Shown one piece after another: positions 59,277-64,000 of a stretch of DNA of 64,000 nucleotides. Source of the DNA: Bog-756 sp052326605 (GTDB taxonomy: Bacteria > Actinomycetota > Acidimicrobiia > Acidimicrobiales > RAAP-2); contig JBKQMB010000001.1 of the NCBI GenBank assembly GCA_052326605.1, positions 3,833 to 67,832 on the forward strand. The letters run 5' to 3'. The notes beneath the pieces were generated by a model, which saw nothing but the letters and a program-made list of their open reading frames with translations, was not told the DNA's origin and ran no database searches. Made by a program: the position numbers and the translations under genes. Positions within the stretch are counted from its first letter, which is position 1, and the number at the start of each line of letters is the position of its first letter.

Positions 59277-59519
59277 CTACGCGGAAGGTGGGCCCGGAGC
59301 TGCTGTTCGTCTGCCTCGAAGGTCCCGTAGGTCGAGTGCACTGGTGATGACGATGCCGACGATTAGCAGTACCTGGAGGAGAAGCACAGGCCAACTTCGA
59401 TGGCCGGTGAGTTCGATGGCAAGTAGGACCAATACTCCAGCTGCAAAGGCCAAACGGAGTCGCAACCACTTGGTGGCTGAGATTCTTGACATCACTGGCA
59501 CCAGCTCTTTGCTCACCAT
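59277..59519 (-). CDS. Small two-span membrane protein of unknown function
   Basis: Protein of up to 80 residues (ATG 59519 or 59492), with two hydrophobic segments (LRLAFAAGVLVLLAIEL and WPVLLLQVLLIVGIVITSAL) and a basic tail. It resembles the small DUF-type membrane proteins common in actinobacteria but no family is assigned. No RBS decides the start. Confidence 0.45.
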   Translation of the reverse strand: MVSKELVPVMSRISATKWLRLRLAFAAGVLVLLAIELTGHRSWPVLLLQVLLIVGIVITSALDLRDLRGRRTAAPGPPSA

Positions 59520-59710
59520 GTGATCCTGGTTGCCTCACGACGGTACCTCAGCGACCACTTTCCGAGGTATGCACGGCAACTCTCTGGGTACCCTCGACGT
59601 GCCGTACTGCCGCACCGAGCCGGCTGATCAGGGACACCCTGAGCCCAGGATCGCTGAGTATCAAGGGACACCGGGATCCGGTCGGTATCGGACATTGCGG
59701 TCGGATTGGG

Positions 59711-59760
59711 TGTCAAGGCTTGCTTGACATCAGGGGAGTTTGTCAGGGTAGACTTGACGA
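59711..59760 (+). promoter_or_regulatory. Promoter with inverted repeats for a small HTH gene, possibly leaderless
   Basis: TGTCAAG-GCTTG-CTTGACA (59711-59729) is a perfect inverted repeat whose right half contains a TTGACA -35 (59724-59729). TAGACT (59749-59754), 19 bases on, serves as -10. The start ATG lies seven bases after it (59761), so transcription may begin at or next to the start codon. The HTH protein could bind the repeat; this is inference. Confidence 0.5.
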
Positions 59761-60147
59761 ATGACGAAAGCGGAGACACAGGGCGAACCAGACAAGCCGC
59801 GCGAAGTTCCGCCGTTGATGACCGCTACATGGGAAGCGGCGACAACGGAGCCTGATCCGCTCGCAGCCCTCGGGGCTTCGCGGGCTCTCGTCGGCCTGCT
59901 CTCTACGTGGGAGGCCCAGCTCGTCGGCGAGGCCCTTGCCGCAGGCGCGACATGGGAGGTGATCGGTGGAACGGTCGGCGTGAGCCGGCAAGCGGCCTGG
60001 GAACGCTTCCACGGTGACGTGCATGAATTTCGGAACCGCGTGAAGAGTGAGGTGCAGGAGCTGCGCAACCGACATCGCCAGGAGATGCTCGAGTTCCGGG
60101 AGTCGGTCAAGAGCGAGGCACGAAAGATGCGGGGACCCGGCCACTAA
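59761..60147 (+). CDS. Small HTH-containing protein of unknown function
   Basis: Protein of 128 residues. The middle part, GATWEVIGGTVGVSRQAAWERF (about residues 63-84), looks like an HTH of the Trp/KilA type, found in many short actinobacterial proteins. The C-terminal third is charged and helical (EFRNRVKSEVQELRNRHRQEMLEF), likely a coiled coil. Its promoter carries a perfect inverted repeat. No other function can be assigned. Confidence 0.65.
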   Translation: MTKAETQGEPDKPREVPPLMTATWEAATTEPDPLAALGASRALVGLLSTWEAQLVGEALAAGATWEVIGGTVGVSRQAAWERFHGDVHEFRNRVKSEVQELRNRHRQEMLEFRESVKSEARKMRGPGH

Positions 60148-60240
60148 TCAGGTCACGAGTGCGGGTTACCGAGCGAGGCTCCACTCGGCTAACTGGCCCC
60201 ACCCACATCTGCATCGGGGGACGAATCCGGCGATCGGGGG

Positions 60241-61080
60241 GTGCGTCCAGCAGCTTGGGCGCCATGACAACAAGGAGGTTCATGTTGTGATGACGTAACC
60301 AAGCGACAAGCTGTGGACAGCCAGCCGGTGGAGGTCCGGTCCGGGGAGACGCCGGGGTCCCCGGTAGCGAAGCCCCCTTGCGTGGTCGAGAGGCCGGGTG
60401 CGAAGCGGGGTGGAGCAAATGACCAGTCCGTAACATCACGTGAAGCCTGCAGCGTCGTTACGCCGGTCCGTCCATGCGGCGGACGAGGAGGAGTCGAGCC
60501 TTTCCCCAAAGGGCGAAGACCGTGGACGACACCAGGGAACTTGGAGCGGGTGTCCAGGAACCTCCCGGCGCAGGGGGCTCGGAATGGCCAGAAGGTCGTC
60601 CCCGGAACCGGAGAGATCCGTCTCGACGCCGGCAAGCACAAGGCCGCAGGTGGCCAGCCTTCGGTGCCCGGCAGCCACGACGTCGATGACCAGCGGCCCT
60701 GGGAAACGGCGAAGTGTCGAGCGGAAGTCGGAGGAGGCGGTAGTAGTGATGACGACCGGGACAACATAACCCGGTTCGAGCGAAGGGCCTCTAGTCAGGT
60801 GTGCGAAGCGACCAGTGACGACCCTGGGATTGTGCCCAAGGACTATCCACCCACTCGCTCCTCGGGGCAGGTCAACGGACTGGGAGCGACGCTCGGGTCG
60901 CCCGCCAACGCTCGTGGCACGGCGGAATGCGGACGATCGACTGCCTGGGGGAAAGTCGTGTGCGGGAGAACCGCATGCACGGTTTGGGAAGGGGGGACTG
61001 GGGAGGTCGACGCCCGGGCGAGATGGAATACGCACTCGGAGGGAGACCGACGGGACTGAGCCAATCCGCCGCACCGGCAA
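60241..61080 (+). mobile_element. ORF-less group II intron (reverse transcriptase deleted)
   Basis: The 5' end GTGCGTCC at 60241 fits the GUGYG consensus. Domain I-type sequence follows. The pre-ORF segment with AAGTCGGAGGAGGCGGTAGT leads to an ATG at 60749 that stops after a few codons, where a reverse-transcriptase frame normally begins. Domain V is at about 60953-60986: AAGTCGTG, TGCGG, a small loop, CCGCA, a TG bulge and CACGGTTT. The catalytic triad reads AGT where most introns have AGC. No reverse transcriptase domain is present. The 3' edge (domain VI) is not well defined; 61080 is approximate. Confidence 0.6.
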
Positions 61081-61121
61081 CGCCCAACCAATTCCGTACT
61101 TCACCACCGCCCCTGAAGCTG

Positions 61122-62003
61122 CTAGCGCGAAGTTGCTGTGTTTGAGGAAGTCCAGTACTGCCGAACGTCAGTGGCGACCTCGTCGGCCTGGAGCATTCCG
61201 GCATCCAACGCAGCCCCCCGGCTGGCGGGATCGAGGAGGTTGGGTCCAAATGCCGCTAGGGACTCGGCGTCGGCCGCGATTATCAAGGGTGGGCGGCTCA
61301 GATTCGTAGCTTCAGCGCGCTCCCCGTCATCATCGATCGGGCCCATTGCCACTGGGCGGAGAACGACAGTCCGGTCGCAACCTTGCGCTAGGTCGACATT
61401 GGTCGTCGAGTACACACCACCGTCGATGTACCGCTTGCCTCCAATGGTCACAGGAGGCCAGACGCCTGGCACAGCACAGCTCGCCGCCACGGCGTCCACC
61501 AGTGACACCGCGGATGAAGCGTCGAAGGTGACCCGCTCTCCTGTCTCGGCATCGACCGCGGTGATGACCAACCGGCGGGCAGGCCACTCGTTGTTCGGCA
61601 TTCGCCAGGCGATGATCTCGCGGCGCTCGTCCTCGGGGACCGTCTTTGTAGCCATGGCGAGCGCCCCGATCTCGCGGCGCGCCCCGGCGGGGTCGTCTTG
61701 CACCGATGTCATCAGGCCGAAGATCTCGACGAGCAGGTTGAGATCGAAGTCGGGTATCCGTTCCCTGGTCTGGCTGACTGGGAGCCGCTGCGTTGCAGTC
61801 AGCTTGTCGTACCCGGATTGTCCGGTAACCAAGGCACCGACGCAGGCACCAGCAGAAGTGCCCACGACCAACTCAGCGTCGGCGGCGAGGTCAATCTCAA
61901 GTTCTGCCATCCGAGCGAGGATGCCGATCTCCCAAGCGATGCCAGCCACCCCACCTCCGCCCAGCACCAACGCTCGGTGTCCATTGGTTGATGCGTCAGG
62001 CAC
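61122..62003 (-). CDS. Patatin-like phospholipase (second, cytosolic copy)
   Basis: Protein of 293 residues from GTG 62003. LVLGGGGVAGIAWEIG (oxyanion loop), GTSAGACVGAL (nucleophile Ser) and YIDGGVYSTTNVD (catalytic Asp in DGG). No membrane anchor, unlike the 24828 copy. The C-terminal part (about 240-293) is unusual and ends in a Ser/Thr-rich stretch. Substrate unknown. It begins just after the intron region on the opposite strand. Confidence 0.85.
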   Translation of the reverse strand: MPDASTNGHRALVLGGGGVAGIAWEIGILARMAELEIDLAADAELVVGTSAGACVGALVTGQSGYDKLTATQRLPVSQTRERIPDFDLNLLVEIFGLMTSVQDDPAGARREIGALAMATKTVPEDERREIIAWRMPNNEWPARRLVITAVDAETGERVTFDASSAVSLVDAVAASCAVPGVWPPVTIGGKRYIDGGVYSTTNVDLAQGCDRTVVLRPVAMGPIDDDGERAEATNLSRPPLIIAADAESLAAFGPNLLDPASRGAALDAGMLQADEVATDVRQYWTSSNTATSR

Positions 62004-62146
62004 GCCCACACTTTCCCACACGCCTCGGAGCCACACCTATGGTTGCGACGCTTCGACCTAGGGACGCATATCCGGCAGGGAGGCACCCCGAGCACACCCG
62101 GACTATTCAGAGTACCTTCGACAACCGAGGACGATTAGGAGGCATC

Positions 62147-62467
62147 ATGTCGAAGTACTTGATCGAAGTGAACTACACCCTGGATGGCGTCAAGGGCCTG
62201 AAGGCCGAGGGCGGATCGGCTCGTGTCGCTGCCGCCACTGCACTGATCGAGAGCTTGGGTGGGACGGTCGAATCCTTCCACTTTGCGTTGGGCGAGACTG
62301 ATGCCTATGTCATAACCGACATGCCCGACGCCGTTTCCGCAGCCGCGGCGGCGTTGGCTGTGAATGCCGGTGGTGGTGCCACAACGCGAACGGTGGCGCT
62401 CCTCACGGCGACCGAGGCCGACGCTGCGGCAGCCAAGAAGACCCTCTACCGGCCGCCTGGAAACTGA
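62147..62467 (+). CDS. GYD-domain protein
   Basis: Small protein of 106 residues from ATG 62147 (TTAGGAGG upstream). It has MSKYLIEVNYTLDGVKGLKAEGG, a helical middle, and AYVITDMPDAVSAAAAALAVNAGG. GYD-domain proteins are ferredoxin-like-fold proteins of unknown role. It is divergent from the patatin gene. Confidence 0.8.
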   Translation: MSKYLIEVNYTLDGVKGLKAEGGSARVAAATALIESLGGTVESFHFALGETDAYVITDMPDAVSAAAAALAVNAGGGATTRTVALLTATEADAAAAKKTLYRPPGN

Positions 62468-62697
62468 GCCCAGAGCCTCGGATCTACTTTTCGGCTGCCG
62501 CCGCAGTCCAGATTGTCCGCCGTGTCAAGCGGCTGGATAGATTCCCCGCTCCCTGTTCTGGGACATCCGTAGCCGCTTGCATGGAACGGCGGGCGGCCTG
62601 CGGCGTCCGAGTTCATGACCTTCGACCCTAGAGACGGCCAGAGCATCGGCGTACCGTCAGCCTTGTAGTGAACCGGCGAAGGAGGGCGAGAATTGCG

Positions 62698-63789
62698 ATG
62701 ACCGAACTTTCCTCAGTTTCCACAGGCACTGCGGGGTCCATCGCTTCACCCACCAGTCTGAAGCCCGTCATCGACGTCCTGCCCGACTCGGTGTACGACA
62801 ACCCGACCTGGCGGGGCATGGCCTACTTCTTCCGGGACGTCACCATTTACGTGGCGTTGCTCGTCGTCCTCGTCCTGGTAAGCAACCTGTTCGCCGTCGC
62901 CGCACTCGAGGTCGTGATAGCCCTGGTCGTCTCCGGGCTCTTCGTGGTCGGTCACGACGCCGCCCACGGTGCCCTCTTCAAGTCGAAGCGCATGAACTCG
63001 ACGGTGGCTCACCTGGCATTCCTGCCCAGCTTCCACGTCTACGAGGGCTGGATCCTCGGCCACAATCGGGTGCATCACCCCTACACCGTCCGCCAGGGTT
63101 ACGACTTCGTGTGGCACCCGACCACGCCTGAGCAGTTCACGGCGCTGGGCTGGTGGCGCAAGGCCGTCCACCGGTTTGAGTGGTCGTGGGCCGGGCCCGG
63201 GGCGTACTACATCCACCAGGTGTGGTGGAAGAAGATGATGGTGGGACCGAACCCGGCGAGGTGGGTCAAGGCGATCCGCCGGGACCGGTGGATCGTCACG
63301 GCGTTCATCGCCGGGATGCTCGCCCTGTTCACCTCCGTCGGCATGGCCTCCGGTGACTCCGTCGCCGGGATCCTCTGGCTCGATGCCCGCACCGTCCTGC
63401 TGCCCTTCCTGGGATTCGCTTGCTTCATCGGCACCATGGTCCATGTGCATCACATCGCCCCGGAGATCCGCTGGTGGAAGAAGGCGGAGTGGAACAAGTT
63501 CAAGGCCCAGATGCAGGGGACGACGGTGCTCCGGGCTCCGAAGGGGTTCAACTTCTTCTTCCACTGGATCATGGTCCATGTCCCTCATCACGTGGATATG
63601 CGGGTGCCGATGTACCACCTCGAGGAGGCCGCTGACGCCATCGAGGCCGCCTTCCCCGGATCGGTCATCGACAAGCCCCTGCGGTTCCGTGACTTCGTCG
63701 CCAATTCGAGGGCCTGCAAGCTCTACGACTTCGACGCTGGACACTGGCTCACCTACGCCGAAGGCCGAAACCAGATCAATTCCGTCTGA
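62698..63789 (+). CDS. Fatty acid desaturase-type membrane diiron enzyme
   Basis: Membrane-bound non-heme diiron oxygenase of 363 residues. ATG 62698 is chosen over GTG 62668 because of GAAGGAGGG upstream. Three His boxes: HDAAHG, HNRVHH and HVPHH, in the layout of acyl-lipid desaturases and beta-carotene hydroxylases. About four hydrophobic segments lie between them. The substrate cannot be told by sequence; a lipid is likely. Confidence 0.85.
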   Translation: MTELSSVSTGTAGSIASPTSLKPVIDVLPDSVYDNPTWRGMAYFFRDVTIYVALLVVLVLVSNLFAVAALEVVIALVVSGLFVVGHDAAHGALFKSKRMNSTVAHLAFLPSFHVYEGWILGHNRVHHPYTVRQGYDFVWHPTTPEQFTALGWWRKAVHRFEWSWAGPGAYYIHQVWWKKMMVGPNPARWVKAIRRDRWIVTAFIAGMLALFTSVGMASGDSVAGILWLDARTVLLPFLGFACFIGTMVHVHHIAPEIRWWKKAEWNKFKAQMQGTTVLRAPKGFNFFFHWIMVHVPHHVDMRVPMYHLEEAADAIEAAFPGSVIDKPLRFRDFVANSRACKLYDFDAGHWLTYAEGRNQINSV

Positions 63790-63942
63790 GTTGCTACGTC
63801 CCACCCAACCGATAGGGGGCAGTGCAACTGCAGTGTGGGCGAGGTGACCATCGGCCCTACTGGCCTGGTTAGCCCCAATACCGTTCAGTTAAGGTGAACG
63901 GATGGCTGCCGTGGGTGGCCCGGTTGGCTGGAGCCAGTCGGC

Positions 63943-64000
63943 ATGCCACGAACGTTTGACGTGCCACTTGGGCATCTTGCGTTTGATGACGTGCGGGTTT
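63943..64000 (+). CDS. IS4-family transposase, 3' end outside window
   Basis: From ATG 63943 the frame reads MPRTFDVPLGHLAFDDVRV and runs off the end. This matches the start of actinobacterial IS4-type transposases that I recall (followed by LTWTFPPDLV). The 19-base sequence at 63876-63894, AATACCGTTCAGTTAAGGT, is probably the left inverted repeat. No other gene lies between 63790 and 63942. Confidence 0.55.
   Translation, partial: MPRTFDVPLGHLAFDDVRV

Noticed and set aside
1..64000. CRISPR arrays and phage genes
   Set aside because: No regularly spaced repeats of 25-40 bases and no phage structural genes were seen.

Overview
The window is GC-rich, uses many GTG starts, and packs genes into operons joined by ATGA, GTGA or TGATG overlaps. 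It looks like an actinobacterium. The best guess is class Acidimicrobiia, because of the 'VGMAATPDGRGYWEVASDGG' surface repeat in the protein at 58.0-59.0 kb, the glucosyl-phosphoglycerate and trehalose genes, and the actinobacterial oxidase accessory genes. This placement is an inference, since no rRNA gene is present.

0-10.4 kb: an arsenite methyltransferase (5' end probably outside the window), a secreted beta-helix protein, and a copper-handling block. The block holds a CopZ-like chaperone, two copper P-type ATPases (one with an unusual exported C-terminal domain), a DUF5134-like membrane protein and a multi-span membrane protein.

10.6-19.8 kb and 34.2-44.4 kb: two paralogous aa3-type cytochrome oxidase modules. 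Read along the minus strand, each has the same order: a membrane protein fused to a SCO copper chaperone, an exported beta-propeller protein ending VPIQYGSS, CtaG, a cupredoxin-like protein with an unusual Cx3C site, and oxidase subunits II, I and III. Each also has a small SWAYVFEWP membrane protein nearby. The second module adds a 39-residue membrane protein and another CtaG. A third cassette at 31.9-34.2 kb carries a TlpA-like thioredoxin, a SCO protein and an unknown anchored protein. A truncated heme O synthase (ctaB) remnant lies at 44.6 kb. The shared theme is copper delivery to, and assembly of, duplicated respiratory oxidases.

19.9-30.2 kb: lipid and secondary metabolism. Genes: SDR dehydrogenase, acyl-CoA synthetase, a RecB/Cas4-like Fe-S nuclease paired with an unknown protein, patatin lipase, hexapeptide acetyltransferase, methyltransferase, EthD protein, and a P450-TetR pair with a clear operator.

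45-54.7 kb: a SAM-responsive riboswitch ahead of thrC-moaD, glucosyl-3-phosphoglycerate synthase, an MFS exporter with its TetR repressor and palindromic operator, trehalose synthesis (otsA, otsB), a LytR_C protein and tRNA-Thr(UGU).

54.7-64 kb: an accessory region downstream of the tRNA. It holds IS481, IS30-type (at 30.3 kb, outside this block) and IS4 fragments, a FitAB/VapBC toxin-antitoxin pair, small enzymes, an SGNH hydrolase with exact repeats, a small HTH protein, an ORF-less group II intron, a second patatin, a GYD protein and a fatty acid desaturase.
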